64,000 nt of DNA from Polynucleobacter sp. IMCC 30228 (GCF_021395205.1 NZ_JAJVCS010000003.1:62001-126000); one strand, 5' to 3'; positions 1 to 11,898 are shown, counted from the first letter of the stretch. A program made the numbers and translations. The notes: a model not told the origin generated them from the letters alone.

Positions 1-765
1 GATATTGCCGTAACTCAGGCTGCTGAGACGGCAATTCGGGAAATTGTGGGCCGCAGCAAAATGGATACCGTGCTTTATGAGGGGCGTGAAAAAATTGCCA
101 TTGACTTAGCTATCTCAATTCAAAAAATCTTAGATAGTTATAAAACCGGTATTTATATTACGAGCGTGACCGTGCAAAATGTGCAACCCCCCGAACAAGT
201 TCAGGCCGCATTTGATGATGCCGTCAAAGCCAGTCAAGATGCTGAGCGTTTGAAGAGCGAAGGTCAAGCATACGCAAACGATATTATTCCGCGCGCTAAG
301 GGTACTGGCGCACGTTTACTGCAAGAGGCTGAAGGCTATAAAGCACGAGTCATTGCAACTGCTGATGGTGATGCCACCCGCTTTAAACAAATTTTGACGG
401 AATATGCAAAGGCACCTCAAGTCACGCGTGATCGGATGTATATCGACACGATGAAGGAAGTCTATAGCAATGTAACGAAAATTTTGGTCGATACCACTAA
501 GAGTAATAGCCTCTTGTATTTGCCCCTCGATAAAATTGCCGCGCAAGTGAGTGCTGAAAGTGCCCAGGCGGCTGCGGCAGCACCCAATAGCAGCATGGGT
601 TCGGGTTCGGTTGGTAGCTCTACTGGAGTACCTAGTTTGCCAGCTACGGGCTCGGTCACGGTTTCACCAGCACAGCCTGCGTCTGGCTCTGCGGCAACGG
701 GCGGCAGTAATAGTTCGGTTGATAAACGCGATGGCTTACGCAGCCGCGATCGGGATGCCCGCTAA
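1..765 (+). CDS. hflK: HflK, C-terminal part (FtsH modulator, SPFH/prohibitin family), cut by window edge
   Basis: The open frame runs in from base 1 without a start, so only the last 254 codons are present. HflK forms the membrane HflKC complex that surrounds and modulates the FtsH protease; the visible part would lie on the periplasmic side. Seen here are the end of the SPFH domain, an alanine/glutamate/lysine-rich helical stretch (VQAAFDDAVKASQDAERLK and after), and a low-complexity Ser/Gly/Ala/Pro tail over about the last 70 residues, as is usual for HflK. It ends in TAATG, sharing one base with hflC, so the two are translationally coupled. HflK rather than HflC is assigned from the order and the tail. 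Confidence 0.93.
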   Translation, partial: DIAVTQAAETAIREIVGRSKMDTVLYEGREKIAIDLAISIQKILDSYKTGIYITSVTVQNVQPPEQVQAAFDDAVKASQDAERLKSEGQAYANDIIPRAKGTGARLLQEAEGYKARVIATADGDATRFKQILTEYAKAPQVTRDRMYIDTMKEVYSNVTKILVDTTKSNSLLYLPLDKIAAQVSAESAQAAAAAPNSSMGSGSVGSSTGVPSLPATGSVTVSPAQPASGSAATGGSNSSVDKRDGLRSRDRDAR

Positions 766-1640
766 TGAATATGAATCGCGTACTTGCTGCTTTAATTGGA
801 CTCATTGCCATTATTTATTTATTGGCTTCCAGTATTTTTATTGTTGACCAACGGCAGTTTGCAGTGGTATTTTCCTTTGGTCAAATTGTGCGGGTAATTC
901 AAGACCCTGGTTTGCAATTTAAGTTTCCTGCCCCATTTGAGAATGTGCGCTTTTTCGATCGCCGCATTTTAACGATCGATAATCCTGAAGCTGAGCGTTT
1001 CATTACCTCCGAAAAGAAAAATCTCTTGGTTGATTCTTATGTGAAGTGGCGCATTGTTGATCCGCGTAAGTTTTTTGTGAGTTTTAGAGGTGATGAAAGT
1101 TTAGCGGTCGATCGATTAAATCAGCTAGTTCGTTCAGCTTTGAATGAAGAGTTTACGAAACGTACCGTACGTGAACTTATTTCTGAGCAGCGCGAACAAG
1201 TGATGCAGGGAATTCGTAAGAAAGTAGCCGATGATTCTGCCGATATTGGTGTTGAAATTGTTGATGTGCGTTTAAAGCGCGTCGACTTATTGGCTGAAAT
1301 TAGCGATTCAGTGTATCGACGCATGGAAGCAGAACGCAAACGCGTAGCTAATGAATTGCGCTCTACGGGCGCAGCTGAGTCGGATAAAATTCGTGCCGAT
1401 GCCGAGCGCCAGCGCGATGTTATTTTGGCTGAGTCGTATCGGGATGCGCAAAAAATTAAAGGCGCTGGCGATGCGAAGGCGACCGCCTTATACGCCGAAG
1501 CGTTTGGTCGGGATTCCCAATTTGCTCAGTTTTATCGCAGTTTGGAGGCATACCGCAGCTCTTTCAAAGATAAGAAAGACTTGATGGTGGTTGAACCCAG
1601 TGGTGAGTTCTTCAAGTTTTTGCATAAAAAGAGCCAATAA
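765..1640 (+). CDS. hflC: HflC, partner of HflK in the FtsH-modulating complex
   Basis: This 291-residue protein is of normal HflC length. A single N-terminal membrane anchor (about residues 6-28, LAALIGLIAIIYLLASSIFI) is followed by a full SPFH/prohibitin domain (VDQRQFAVVFSFGQIVRV, then VDSYVKWRIVDPRKFF) and a long charged helix (about 190-235, with RMEAERKRVANELRSTGAAE) typical of the family. It acts with HflK at the inner membrane on FtsH. The start overlaps the hflK stop by one base. A small DUF2065 gene that I recall following hflC in many relatives is absent; hisZ follows after about 100 bp. Confidence 0.96.
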   Translation: MNMNRVLAALIGLIAIIYLLASSIFIVDQRQFAVVFSFGQIVRVIQDPGLQFKFPAPFENVRFFDRRILTIDNPEAERFITSEKKNLLVDSYVKWRIVDPRKFFVSFRGDESLAVDRLNQLVRSALNEEFTKRTVRELISEQREQVMQGIRKKVADDSADIGVEIVDVRLKRVDLLAEISDSVYRRMEAERKRVANELRSTGAAESDKIRADAERQRDVILAESYRDAQKIKGAGDAKATALYAEAFGRDSQFAQFYRSLEAYRSSFKDKKDLMVVEPSGEFFKFLHKKSQ

Positions 1641-1741
1641 GACGACCCGCTCTTTAGGGCCTAAAAGGCCGCAGACTCAGAGTTCTGCGAGATTCCCCAG
1701 CATTGCCCATCATCAAGCATAGTTGAGCCATAATATTAGGC

Positions 1742-2926
1742 ATGAACCGTTGGTTATTACCTGAAGATATTGCTGATATTTTGCCAGCTGAGGCTGCCAA
1801 AGTAGAGGCTTTGCGTCGCCGCTTGCTCGATTTATATCAATCTTATGGCTATGAGTTGGTGACCCCACCCTTAATCGAGTTTCTCGATTCTTTGTTAACG
1901 GGTACTGGTGCGGACCTTAATTTACAAACCTTTAAGTTAGTTGATCAGCTCTCAGGGCGTACCTTAGGCTTGCGGGCTGATATGACACCCCAAGTTGCTC
2001 GGATCGATGCGCATTTATTAAATCGAGATGGCGTAACCCGCCTATGTTATGCGGGCTCGGTTGTCCATGCCCGCGCCAGCATTACTAGTGCGTCGCGCGA
2101 AGAGGTGCAATTGGGCGCGGAAATTTATGGTTGCGCTAGTTTGGATGCGGATTCTGAAGCGATTTCACTTTTATTGCAAACCCTGCGTTTGGCTGGGCAA
2201 GAGCAGGTCTATCTCGATTTATCGCATGCCGGAGTATTGGCTGGCGTGTTAGAGGGCGTAACGCTAACGCCTGCAGATATGCAAACTGTATATGGCTTAT
2301 TGCAAAGTAAAGATCGCCCCAGTTTGGTGGCCTGGTCGCAAGCCGTGCCCACCGATTGTGCTAAAGCCTTGCTAGCACTAACGCATTTAAATGGACCGAG
2401 TAGCGAGGTTTTAAAAAAGGCCCGCAAAGGTGAATTTGCTTTGCCAAATAATCTTCAAGTACAGGAATCTTTATTGCAATTAGAAGCGTTGCTCGCGTCA
2501 ATGACTGAGCTCGCGCCTACTACCGAAATGAGTATTGATTTAGCAGATTTACGCGGTTATCAATACCACACTGGGGTGACGTTTGCGGCTTATATTGCTG
2601 ACTTAGCTCAGCCCATTGCGCGCGGTGGTCGCTATGATCAGGTTGGAGCTGCTTTTGGGCGCGCGCGCCCCGCAACTGGGTTTTCACTCGATTTGTTGAC
2701 CTTAGCAAGTCTTTCTAAGGCATCCGCTCTGCGGCCGGCAATACGTGCACCCTGGCTTTCTGATGCGGCTTTATTGGCCCAAATTTCCCAATTAAGGGAG
2801 GCTGGCGAAGTGGTGATTCAGATCAAGGTGGGGGAGGAATTTTTAAGTTCCCAATTCCAGTGTGATCGAGAATTGGTTCAGCAAGGTAAAAACTGGGTGG
2901 TAAGCCCATTAAGGTCGGTAAAATAG
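1742..2926 (+). CDS. hisZ: ATP phosphoribosyltransferase regulatory subunit HisZ
   Basis: HisZ is a histidyl-tRNA-synthetase-like protein that does not charge tRNA; it activates the short form of HisG in the first step of histidine synthesis. The class II synthetase core is visible: motif 2-like GLRADMTPQVARID at about residues 77-90, the YAGSVVHAR segment, and motif 3-like ARGGRYDQVGAAFGRARP near residue 295. At 394 residues it lacks the anticodon-binding domain of true HisRS, as expected. A -10-like CATAAT ends 7 nt before the ATG and no Shine-Dalgarno is obvious, so a leaderless message is possible. purA follows closely and is probably cotranscribed. Confidence 0.94.
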   Translation: MNRWLLPEDIADILPAEAAKVEALRRRLLDLYQSYGYELVTPPLIEFLDSLLTGTGADLNLQTFKLVDQLSGRTLGLRADMTPQVARIDAHLLNRDGVTRLCYAGSVVHARASITSASREEVQLGAEIYGCASLDADSEAISLLLQTLRLAGQEQVYLDLSHAGVLAGVLEGVTLTPADMQTVYGLLQSKDRPSLVAWSQAVPTDCAKALLALTHLNGPSSEVLKKARKGEFALPNNLQVQESLLQLEALLASMTELAPTTEMSIDLADLRGYQYHTGVTFAAYIADLAQPIARGGRYDQVGAAFGRARPATGFSLDLLTLASLSKASALRPAIRAPWLSDAALLAQISQLREAGEVVIQIKVGEEFLSSQFQCDRELVQQGKNWVVSPLRSVK

Positions 2927-4330
<1,404 letters not shown>

Positions 4331-4389
4331 GCGGTAATGTGTAATTTATAGGCTATTTTTATTGTGAGATTTATTTAAAGGTTTTTATC

Positions 4390-6597
4390 ATGACTGTACG
4401 TATTAACTGTTTTGGTTTGCAGGTTGCCGATTCACTTTACCGTTTTATTGAGGATAAAGTGTTACCAGGTCTGCAGATTAAAAGTGCTGACTTCTGGAAG
4501 GGCTTTGCCGCAATTGTTAAAGACTTAACCCCAATTAATGACGCATTGCTGGCCAAGCGTGATCGAATCCAGCGTGATTTAGATAAATGGCACCAAACTC
4601 ATCCAGGCCCAATCAAAGATATGCCTGCGTATCGCCAGTATCTAAAAGAAATTGGCTATATAGATGAGATACCAGCCAATGTAGTGGCTTCTACTCAGAA
4701 CGTCGATGATGAGCTTGCTCTCCAAGCGGGCCCCCAGTTGGTTGTTCCTGTGCTCAATGCGCGCTATGCTTTAAATGCAGCTAATGCTCGTTGGGGCTCT
4801 TTGTATGACGCGCTCTACGGTACAGACGTATTGTCTGAAGAGGATGGTGCTACCAAAGGCGGAGCGTTCAATCCAATTCGTGGCGCTAAGGTTGTAGCCT
4901 ATGCGCGGCAGTTTTTAGATCAGGCTGCACCTTTGCTTAAAGCTTCATATAGCGATGTGGTGGCTTATACCGTGGTAGCCAATAAACTGGCAGTGAAGTT
5001 AAAAGATGGTAGCACTACTGGCTTGCTTGATGAAAAACAGTTTGTGGGCTACCAAGGTGATCCTGCCGCGCCTTCATCTGTTTTACTACGCAATAATGGT
5101 ATTCATATTGATATTGAAATTGATAAGACGAAAACCATCGGTGCTAGTGATTTAGCTGGTGTAAATGATGTCGTACTAGAAGCTGCGCTCTCTACCATTC
5201 TGGATTTGGAAGATTCAGTAGCGGTTGTTGACGCCGATGACAAAGTACTCGCTTATGAGAACTGGTTAGGTATTCTCAAAGGGACCTTAGTTGAAGAGGT
5301 GAGTAAGGGTGGCAAAACTTTTACCCGCCGCCTCAATCCAGATCGTCAATACAAAGCCGGTATTGGCGCAGTAAATGCAAAAGATGGCTTGGTGACCTTA
5401 CATGGCCGATCACTATTATTCCTGCGTAACGTTGGTCACCTGATGACAAATCCTGCCATCATTACTAGTGAAGGTAAGGAAGTTTACGAAGGCATCTTAG
5501 ATGCAGTCGTGACCGTATTAATTGCTTTATATGATATTAATCGCCCAGCAGCACAAGCGATTGGCAATACCCGTAAAGGTTCTGTATACATTGTTAAGCC
5601 TAAAATGCACAGTCCTGAAGAAGTTGCATTTGCTAGCGAGCTCTTTAGCCGTGTTGAGAAATTGCTTGGCTTGCCAGAGAACACCGTCAAATTAGGCATC
5701 ATGGATGAAGAGCGGCGCATGAGCGTCAATATTAAAGCTGCCATTGCGGCAGCTGGTGCACGCGTTGCTTTTATTAACACTGGCTTTTTAGATCGTACTG
5801 GCGATGAAATTCATACTGGTATGTATGGCGGTGCCATGGTCCGTAAAGGCAAGATGAAGGTCGGCAAATGGTTCAATGCGTATGAGCGCCGCAATGTCTT
5901 GGCTGGCTTAGATTGTGGTCTACGGGGTCGCGCACAGATTGGTAAAGGCATGTGGCCTGCACCAGACCTCATGCGAGAAATGGTAGAGCAAAAAATCGCC
6001 CACCCTCAGGCTGGTGCCAATACAGCTTGGGTGCCTTCACCCACAGCTGCTACTTTGCATGCTATGCACTATCACCAAGTCAATGTGGCGAAAATTCAAG
6101 AAGACATGGAGAAAAAAGATACTGCAGCTGAGTATGAATCGTTAATGGATGATTTATTGACTGTGCCAATTGCGCTCTATCCAGATTGGACTAAAGAAGA
6201 GATTCGCGAGGCGCTTAATAATAATTGCCAAGGTATTTTAGGTTATGTGGTTCGTTGGATTGATCAAGGTGTTGGCTGCTCGAAGGTGCCGGATATTTAC
6301 AACGTTGGATTAATGGAAGATCGCGCGACATTACGTATCTCTAGTCAGCATATCGTCAATTGGTTACTGCACAAAATTGTGACTGTAAATGAGGTAAATG
6401 AAGCCTTGCAACGGATGGCTAGCATTGTTGATATGCAAAATGCAGGCGATCCCCTCTACAAACCAATGATGCCAAATTACAAAGACTCATTCGCTTTTCA
6501 GGCAGCCAGTGATTTGATCTTTAAAGGACTCGAGCAACCCAATGGTTACACTGAGCCGCTGCTACATGCTTGGCGTAGGCAAGTAAAAGGGGTATAG
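4390..6597 (+). CDS. glcB: Malate synthase G
   Basis: Malate synthase G condenses glyoxylate with acetyl-CoA to malate in the cytosol. The 735-residue length fits the monomeric G isoform. Recognisable blocks are [70 protein letters not shown] and [11 protein letters not shown]. No isocitrate lyase is in the window, so the glyoxylate may come from glycolate or from an isocitrate lyase elsewhere. An AAAGG-like ribosome site lies about 7 nt before the ATG. It stands alone between purA and a convergent tRNA gene. Confidence 0.96.
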   Translation: MTVRINCFGLQVADSLYRFIEDKVLPGLQIKSADFWKGFAAIVKDLTPINDALLAKRDRIQRDLDKWHQTHPGPIKDMPAYRQYLKEIGYIDEIPANVVASTQNVDDELALQAGPQLVVPVLNARYALNAANARWGSLYDALYGTDVLSEEDGATKGGAFNPIRGAKVVAYARQFLDQAAPLLKASYSDVVAYTVVANKLAVKLKDGSTTGLLDEKQFVGYQGDPAAPSSVLLRNNGIHIDIEIDKTKTIGASDLAGVNDVVLEAALSTILDLEDSVAVVDADDKVLAYENWLGILKGTLVEEVSKGGKTFTRRLNPDRQYKAGIGAVNAKDGLVTLHGRSLLFLRNVGHLMTNPAIITSEGKEVYEGILDAVVTVLIALYDINRPAAQAIGNTRKGSVYIVKPKMHSPEEVAFASELFSRVEKLLGLPENTVKLGIMDEERRMSVNIKAAIAAAGARVAFINTGFLDRTGDEIHTGMYGGAMVRKGKMKVGKWFNAYERRNVLAGLDCGLRGRAQIGKGMWPAPDLMREMVEQKIAHPQAGANTAWVPSPTAATLHAMHYHQVNVAKIQEDMEKKDTAAEYESLMDDLLTVPIALYPDWTKEEIREALNNNCQGILGYVVRWIDQGVGCSKVPDIYNVGLMEDRATLRISSQHIVNWLLHKIVTVNEVNEALQRMASIVDMQNAGDPLYKPMMPNYKDSFAFQAASDLIFKGLEQPNGYTEPLLHAWRRQVKGV

Positions 6598-6628
6598 CTT
6601 ACCCGTGTACTAAGAAAGCTTGGAATAG

Positions 6629-6715
6629 TGGTGCCCAGAAGAGGACTCGAACCTCCACAACCTTTCGATCGCCAGCACCTGAAGCTGGTGCGTCTACCAA
6701 TTTCGCCATCTGGGC
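6629..6715 (-). tRNA. tRNA-Leu, anticodon CAG
   Basis: Reading the minus strand, a 7-bp acceptor stem (GCCCAGA with TCTGGGC) encloses a D arm, an anticodon stem CCAGC/GCTGG with the loop TTCAGGT (anticodon CAG, G37), a long variable arm as in leucine tRNAs, and a T arm with TTCGAGT. The CCA end is encoded (TGGT at 6629-6632 on the plus strand is CCA plus discriminator A). The 87-nt length fits a class II tRNA. It reads CUG codons. Confidence 0.97.
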
Positions 6716-6725
6716 AATGGGCTCT

Positions 6726-6731
6726 ATTATA
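6726..6731 (-). promoter_or_regulatory. -10 element for tRNA-Leu
   Basis: A perfect TATAAT on the minus strand ends 10 nt before the first base of the mature tRNA, the normal place for a tRNA promoter. I see no good -35 hexamer 16-18 bp upstream. Confidence 0.5.
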
Positions 6732-6779
6732 GGGGGTATCTGGTTATTTTTTACTCTAATCTTGATTTGAAAGAAATGC

Positions 6780-9194
6780 ATGTTGAAAGTAAGCAAGCGT
6801 AAGACTGAAGCTTCAGTGCAACGCGAGGCCGATCGGATTGGCACAGTACAAGGTCATCGTGATGGTTTTGGCTTTGTGATACCGGATGATGGTGGCGAAG
6901 ATATTTTTTTATCGGAACGCGAAATGTCACGGGTGATGCATGGCGATCGCGTAAATGTAAAAGTGCTTGGAGTCGATCGTCGGGGTCGACCTGAGGGGCA
7001 AATTGTCGAAGTGCTGGTGCATGCTAACCGCCTCGTCATTGGGCGTTTGCTGAATGAAAACGGAGTATTGATTGTGGCCCCTGAAGATATGCGGATTGGC
7101 CACGATATTTTGATTCCCCCAAAGGGCCAAGGAAATGCTAAGTTAGGCCAAGTGGTCAGCGTAGAAATTATTGACTACCCCGATAGTTATCGGCAGGCAG
7201 TAGGGCGGGTGGTAGAGGTGTTGGGTGAAATTGATGACCCTGGGATGGAAATTGAAATTGCGGTACGTAAGTACGGGGTGCCTCATGAATTTTCAGCTGC
7301 TGTTATTAAAGAAGCCGCCGCATTACCTGACGGTGTTCTGCAAGCTGATTTAGAGGGTCGAGTTGATTTGCGCGACATACCATTAGTGACAATTGATGGT
7401 GCTGATGCGCGCGATTTTGATGACGCGGTGTATTGCGAGCCGACCCTGTTTGGAAAATCGAAAGCCTGGCGCTTAATTGTGGCTATTGCTGATGTTTCGC
7501 ATTATGTCAAACCTGATCGTGCTCTGGACGATGAAGCCTTATTACGAGCGACCTCGGTATACTTTCCGCGGCGCGTGATTCCGATGTTGCCAGAGAAAAT
7601 CTCCAATGGCTTGTGTTCATTAAATCCTGGAGTCGATCGTTTATGTATGGTGTGTGATGCGGTAGTCGATTTACAGGGCATTGTTTTGGCGTATCAGTTT
7701 TATCCAGCAGTTATGCATTCAGCACAGCGGTTTACTTACGACACCGTGTGGGAAATTTTAAGTAATTCGAAGGGGCCAGAAGCAGCTCGTTTCGCAGCAT
7801 TTCGTACTGAATTAAGTAATTTATATCAACTATATAAGATTCTTGATGCAGCGCGTGAACGGCGCGGGGCGATTAATTTTGAGACCACTGAAACCCAAAT
7901 TATTAGTAATGAATTAGGCAAGATTTTACGGATTGAGCCACGCATCCGCAATGAAGCCCATAAAGTGATTGAAGAATGTATGTTGGTAGCTAATGTGTGC
8001 GCTGCTGATTTATTGGCACAAAATAATCACTATAGCTTGTACCGCGTGCATGAAGAGCCTTCTGCAGAAAAACTAGCCACCTTAAGGCAAGCTTTGCGTA
8101 CCTCAGCCCTTAGCTTAGCGGGGGGTGATAAACCACAGCCCAAAGACTTTGCGCGCTTAATTAAGGAAATTAAACCGCGGCCCGACTCAATGATGCTGCA
8201 ATCATCGGTTTTGCGCTCCATGCAACAAGCAGTTTATCAGCCTGAAAATGCTGGGCATTTTGGTTTGTCTTATCCTGCTTACGCCCACTTCACCAGCCCG
8301 ATTCGGCGGTATCCTGATTTATTGACGCATCGGGCGATCAAAGCCATTTTGCAGAAAAAAACCTATCACCCAACTCTGCCAGAGCGGGTGCCCCTGAATC
8401 TCACCTTACCTCGCAAAGGCACTGCTCGTGCGAATGCCGTAGCCGCTAAAAAATCGCATGGTGAGGCAGTGCAATCTCGCTTAGAGTCCAAAGGAATCAA
8501 AGGGCCTAAGGGTGCACAAGGTGATAAGGGTGCAAAGGGACAGCACTTGAGTTTGCCTGTTTGGGGTCAGTTAGGGGTCCATTGCTCAGCTAATGAGCGC
8601 CGTGCAGATGAGGCTTCACGTGATGTTGAGGCTTGGCTGAAATGTTATTACATGCGCGATCATTTAGGGCAAGAATATGCTGGCACGATTACCGGGGTAG
8701 CTAATTTTGGTTTATTTATTCAACTTGAGAATCTTTTTGTTGAAGGCATGGTTCATGTGACAGAATTGGGCGGTGATTATTTTCAATACGATGAGGCTCG
8801 CCAAGAATTACGCGGCGAGCGCACAGGTATTCGTCATCGTCTTGGTGATCGACTACATGTATTAGTAAGTCGAGTTGATTTGGACGCACGCAAAATTGAG
8901 TTTAGTTTAGTCAAGTCGGTTGGCGTAGAGGGCGGTGGCTCGCGGACCCGTAATTTAATGTTGGCTGCGGATACTGGGCGCCCTCATAAAAAAGCAGCTT
9001 CAAAAAAAACCCGTCCCGATAGTAAAGCGCCTGTTAAAGGCTCACAAGGAAGCGCGATTAGCGCGGCGACTGGTAGCGCGAATGGAGCCAATCGTAAGGC
9101 TGCTACCAAGAGCGGCAAGCATAAAGCAAAAGGCCGCGGAGCACATAAACCCGCTGGTAATAAGCCGCCAGTGCGTAAAGGTAAGCGTAAGTGA
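6780..9194 (+). CDS. rnr: Ribonuclease R
   Basis: RNase R is a 3'-to-5' exoribonuclease that degrades structured RNA in the cytosol. It shows an N-terminal cold-shock-type OB region (RIGTVQGHRDGFGFVIPDDG), the RNB catalytic core with the metal-binding run DARDFDDAVY near residues 208-217, the YAHFTSPIRRYPDLLTHRA block, and a C-terminal S1 domain (YAGTITGVANFGLFIQLENL). A lysine-rich tail of about 80 residues ends it. An inserted loop of about 55-60 residues before the LPVWGQLG segment contains a short collagen-like G-X-Y run (residues 572-587). rlmB starts inside its stop codon. Confidence 0.95.
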   Translation: MLKVSKRKTEASVQREADRIGTVQGHRDGFGFVIPDDGGEDIFLSEREMSRVMHGDRVNVKVLGVDRRGRPEGQIVEVLVHANRLVIGRLLNENGVLIVAPEDMRIGHDILIPPKGQGNAKLGQVVSVEIIDYPDSYRQAVGRVVEVLGEIDDPGMEIEIAVRKYGVPHEFSAAVIKEAAALPDGVLQADLEGRVDLRDIPLVTIDGADARDFDDAVYCEPTLFGKSKAWRLIVAIADVSHYVKPDRALDDEALLRATSVYFPRRVIPMLPEKISNGLCSLNPGVDRLCMVCDAVVDLQGIVLAYQFYPAVMHSAQRFTYDTVWEILSNSKGPEAARFAAFRTELSNLYQLYKILDAARERRGAINFETTETQIISNELGKILRIEPRIRNEAHKVIEECMLVANVCAADLLAQNNHYSLYRVHEEPSAEKLATLRQALRTSALSLAGGDKPQPKDFARLIKEIKPRPDSMMLQSSVLRSMQQAVYQPENAGHFGLSYPAYAHFTSPIRRYPDLLTHRAIKAILQKKTYHPTLPERVPLNLTLPRKGTARANAVAAKKSHGEAVQSRLESKGIKGPKGAQGDKGAKGQHLSLPVWGQLGVHCSANERRADEASRDVEAWLKCYYMRDHLGQEYAGTITGVANFGLFIQLENLFVEGMVHVTELGGDYFQYDEARQELRGERTGIRHRLGDRLHVLVSRVDLDARKIEFSLVKSVGVEGGGSRTRNLMLAADTGRPHKKAASKKTRPDSKAPVKGSQGSAISAATGSANGANRKAATKSGKHKAKGRGAHKPAGNKPPVRKGKRK

Positions 9195-9931
9195 AAAATA
9201 TCATTTTGGGTTTTCATGCAATTCAAACCCGCTTACGTTTAGACGCCCAAAGTTTACGTGCAGTCTATTACGATCCTGCGCGGCGTGATCGCCGTATGGG
9301 TGATTTTTTAAAACAAGCAACACCATTATTAGGCGATCGCTTGCATTCTGCCAATTCTGAGCGTTTACATAGCTTGGCAGGGCATGATCGGCACCAAGGC
9401 CTTGTGGCGCTAGCAGACAAAATGACTGTGGCGAGAACATTACCTGAATTAGTAGATGGTATCGAGGGACCAGCTTTGCTGTTAGTTCTAGATGGCGTTA
9501 CCGATCCGCATAATTTAGGCGCCTGTTTGCGAGTGGCGGATGGCGCAGGGGTACACGGGGTTGTGGTACCCAAAGACCGTTCGGCGCACGTAAATGCGAC
9601 GGTTACTAAAGTTGCCAGCGGTGCAGCAGAGGTAGTACCTTTAATTCCAGTAACAAATTTAGCGCGCAGTATGAAAGAGTTAAAGGAAATGGGTATTACC
9701 TTAATTGGTACCGATGAAGAGGCCGAGTTATCAATTTATGATCTTGATTTAACTGGCTCAATTGGCATTGTGATGGGCGCTGAAGGTGATGGTATGCGGC
9801 GATTGACGCGCGAAAACTGTGACCAGTTGGTGCGTATTCCGATGCAGGGCGTGGTCGAAAGCTTAAATGTTTCCGTTGCCAGTGGGGTTTGTTTATTTGA
9901 GGCAGTAAGACAACGCTTAGCTCTTATTTAA
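9191..9931 (+). CDS. rlmB: 23S rRNA (guanosine-2251-2'-O)-methyltransferase RlmB
   Basis: This SpoU/TrmH-family enzyme methylates the ribose of G2251 in 23S rRNA with S-adenosylmethionine. The N-terminal substrate-binding domain is followed by the knotted SPOUT domain: [20 protein letters not shown] (motif 1), [20 protein letters not shown] (motif 2) and [20 protein letters not shown] (motif 3). The 246-residue length matches E. coli RlmB. The GTG start overlaps the rnr stop as GTGA, so the pair forms one unit, as in E. coli. Its end overlaps the convergent tal gene by 8 bp. Confidence 0.94.
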   Translation: MKNIILGFHAIQTRLRLDAQSLRAVYYDPARRDRRMGDFLKQATPLLGDRLHSANSERLHSLAGHDRHQGLVALADKMTVARTLPELVDGIEGPALLLVLDGVTDPHNLGACLRVADGAGVHGVVVPKDRSAHVNATVTKVASGAAEVVPLIPVTNLARSMKELKEMGITLIGTDEEAELSIYDLDLTGSIGIVMGAEGDGMRRLTRENCDQLVRIPMQGVVESLNVSVASGVCLFEAVRQRLALI

Positions 9932-10865
9932 GTAATTGTTCTAATTTTTCAATATCAGCACAGAAGCTGCGAATGCCTTCGGCGAGTTTTTCAGTCGCCA
10001 TGGCATCATTATTGAGTTGTAAACGAAATGCGGCTTCCTTCGTGTTGAGTTCAGTAGCCGATAAGTCATTCAGGGCTTCTGCATGTAACTGGCGTACGAC
10101 GGGTATTGCACTATCTTGTAGGTTAGACAGTAATTCTGGGCTAATGGTTAACAGATCACAGCCGGCTAGCTCAATGATTTGCCCTATGTTGCGAAAGCTC
10201 GCTCCCATCACCTCTGTCTGAATACCAAATTGTTTGTAATAGCGGTAAATACGTTTAACAGAATTGACGCCAGGATCACTGGCGCCGCCATGAGTAGCAT
10301 CCACCCAATTCGTTCCTAAGCGGGTTTTATGCCAATCGGTTATGCGCCCCACAAATGGAGAAATAAGGGTTGCCTTGGCTTGGCCACAAGCCGCTGCTTG
10401 AATTAAGGAAAACAATAAGGTCATATTGCAATGAATACCTTCAGCCTCCAGTTGTTTAGCGGCCTGAATGCCTTCCCAAGTAGCAGCTAATTTGATTAAT
10501 ATGCGCTCTTGATCAATACCTTGTTTTGCATACAGGGCAATGAGATGACGTGCTTTGGCGATGGTTGCGGAGGTATCAAATGATAGTCGGGCGTCAACTT
10601 CTGTTGAGACCCGACCTGGCACAATTTGGAGGATTTCTAAGCCAAAAGCAACTAAAACATGGTCCATGAGCTCGGTGGCGCTTGCCTGTGGATGCGCTTG
10701 CTGAACTCCTTTAACCAAATCTGCATAAGCACTTTGTTGCACGGCTTTCAGGATTAAAGAGGGGTTGGTAGTGGCATCTTGCGGCTGAAATTGGCGCATC
10801 CGTGCAAAATCGCCGGTATCGGCTACAACGGTGGTGTACTGTTTAAGTTGATCGAGGCTATTCAT
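9924..10865 (-). CDS. tal: Transaldolase
   Basis: Transaldolase B-type enzyme of the non-oxidative pentose phosphate pathway; it moves a dihydroxyacetone unit from sedoheptulose 7-phosphate to glyceraldehyde 3-phosphate. The 313-residue length fits the classical subfamily. Visible are [15 protein letters not shown] near the N-terminus, [15 protein letters not shown], and [13 protein letters not shown] with the Schiff-base lysine at position 125. The gene is divergent from rpiA, which works in the same pathway; the gap between the starts is only about 50 bp. Confidence 0.96.
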   Translation of the reverse strand: MNSLDQLKQYTTVVADTGDFARMRQFQPQDATTNPSLILKAVQQSAYADLVKGVQQAHPQASATELMDHVLVAFGLEILQIVPGRVSTEVDARLSFDTSATIAKARHLIALYAKQGIDQERILIKLAATWEGIQAAKQLEAEGIHCNMTLLFSLIQAAACGQAKATLISPFVGRITDWHKTRLGTNWVDATHGGASDPGVNSVKRIYRYYKQFGIQTEVMGASFRNIGQIIELAGCDLLTISPELLSNLQDSAIPVVRQLHAEALNDLSATELNTKEAAFRLQLNNDAMATEKLAEGIRSFCADIEKLEQLLK

Positions 10866-10917
10866 CGGTATTTATCTTCTTTTGACATATCATAATGAAT
10901 TCAGAGGGGAGGCGGAC

Positions 10918-11610
10918 GTGAATCCAGAAGAATTAAAACGCTTAGTGGCTCAAGCCGCTTGTGACGAAGTCTTAAAGCTGCCCGCTGGACAGTGTTTGGG
11001 TATTGGCACAGGCTCGACTGCCAATTGGTTTATTGATTTGTTAGCACCGCATCGCAACCACTTCGCTGGCGTTGTTTCAAGTTCGATAGCCAGTACGCAG
11101 CGCCTTATTCAGCAAGGTTTTTATGTTTTTGATACCAATCAAGTAGCTGATTTACCAGTCTACGTCGATGGGGCCGATGAAATTAATCCTCAGGGCCACA
11201 TGATTAAAGGGGGTGGCGGCGCTTTAACGCGTGAAAAAATTATTGCGGCAATGGCCAAGCGCTTTATCTGTATTTGTGATGCCTCAAAACAAGTTGCTGT
11301 ATTAGGCCGCTTTCCCTTGCCGCTGGAAATTATTCCCATGGCAGAGCCTTCTATTAGACGTACGATCGCTGCTTTAGGCGGTGACGGCCATTTGCGCATG
11401 GTTGGCACAACAGGTCAACCTTTTATGACTGATAACGGTGGCTGGATTGTGGATGTGCACGGTTTATCAATTAATCAGCCCGTGCAATTAGAGCTGCAGA
11501 TTAATCAAATACCTGGAGTCGTTAGTGTTGGGCTCTTTGCCCAACGTAAAGCTGATTTACTCTTAGTCGGGAGCGCTACTGGGGTGGCGGCGGTGGCACA
11601 TAGCCAGTAG
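10918..11610 (+). CDS. rpiA: Ribose-5-phosphate isomerase A
   Basis: RpiA interconverts ribose 5-phosphate and ribulose 5-phosphate. [25 protein letters not shown] and [14 protein letters not shown] are the family's phosphate-binding and active-site blocks. I choose the GTG at 10918 (230 residues) because a strong GGGGAGG ribosome site lies 5 nt upstream; the TTG at 10882 would place that site inside the gene. It is divergent from tal. The last 35 bases are also the end of the antisense yggX gene. Confidence 0.94.
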   Translation: MNPEELKRLVAQAACDEVLKLPAGQCLGIGTGSTANWFIDLLAPHRNHFAGVVSSSIASTQRLIQQGFYVFDTNQVADLPVYVDGADEINPQGHMIKGGGGALTREKIIAAMAKRFICICDASKQVAVLGRFPLPLEIIPMAEPSIRRTIAALGGDGHLRMVGTTGQPFMTDNGGWIVDVHGLSINQPVQLELQINQIPGVVSVGLFAQRKADLLLVGSATGVAAVAHSQ

Positions 11611-11854
11611 CCATATCAGCGCCATCCTCAAAGAAATGTTTTTCAGCTTGCTTTAAGAGGTATTGGCGTGCGCGGGCATCGACCATATTCAGGCGATTTT
11701 CATTAATCAGCATTGTTTGGTGTTTAAGCCAGCCAGCCCAAGCTTCTTTTGACACTTGTTGCCAAATGCGCTTCCCTAATTCGCCCGGTAAAGGAGCAAA
11801 ATCAAGACCTTCAGCTTCTTTATTGAGTTTGATGCATTGAACCATGCGTACCAT
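11576..11854 (-). CDS. yggX: Probable Fe(2+)-trafficking protein YggX
   Basis: Small cytosolic protein of the YggX family, linked to iron handling and protection of Fe-S clusters from oxidation. The family core is clear: [19 protein letters not shown] with the conserved cysteine at position 7, PGELGKRIW, then [18 protein letters not shown] and a final F-rich helix. The start is the ATG that gives the usual M-x-R-M-V-Q-C beginning. The C-terminus ends in P-P-P-P-P-Q, encoded by bases that on the other strand encode the end of RpiA (35-bp convergent overlap). Confidence 0.93.
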   Translation of the reverse strand: MVRMVQCIKLNKEAEGLDFAPLPGELGKRIWQQVSKEAWAGWLKHQTMLINENRLNMVDARARQYLLKQAEKHFFEDGADMATGYVPPPPPQ

Positions 11855-11898
11855 GAAAAAACCTTTCTTTTAATACCAATATCGAGAGAAAATCAATT

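Noticed and set aside
1658..1671. GGCC-TAAAA-GGCC hairpin after hflC as a terminator
   Set aside because: The stem is only 4-5 bp and no T run follows on either strand.
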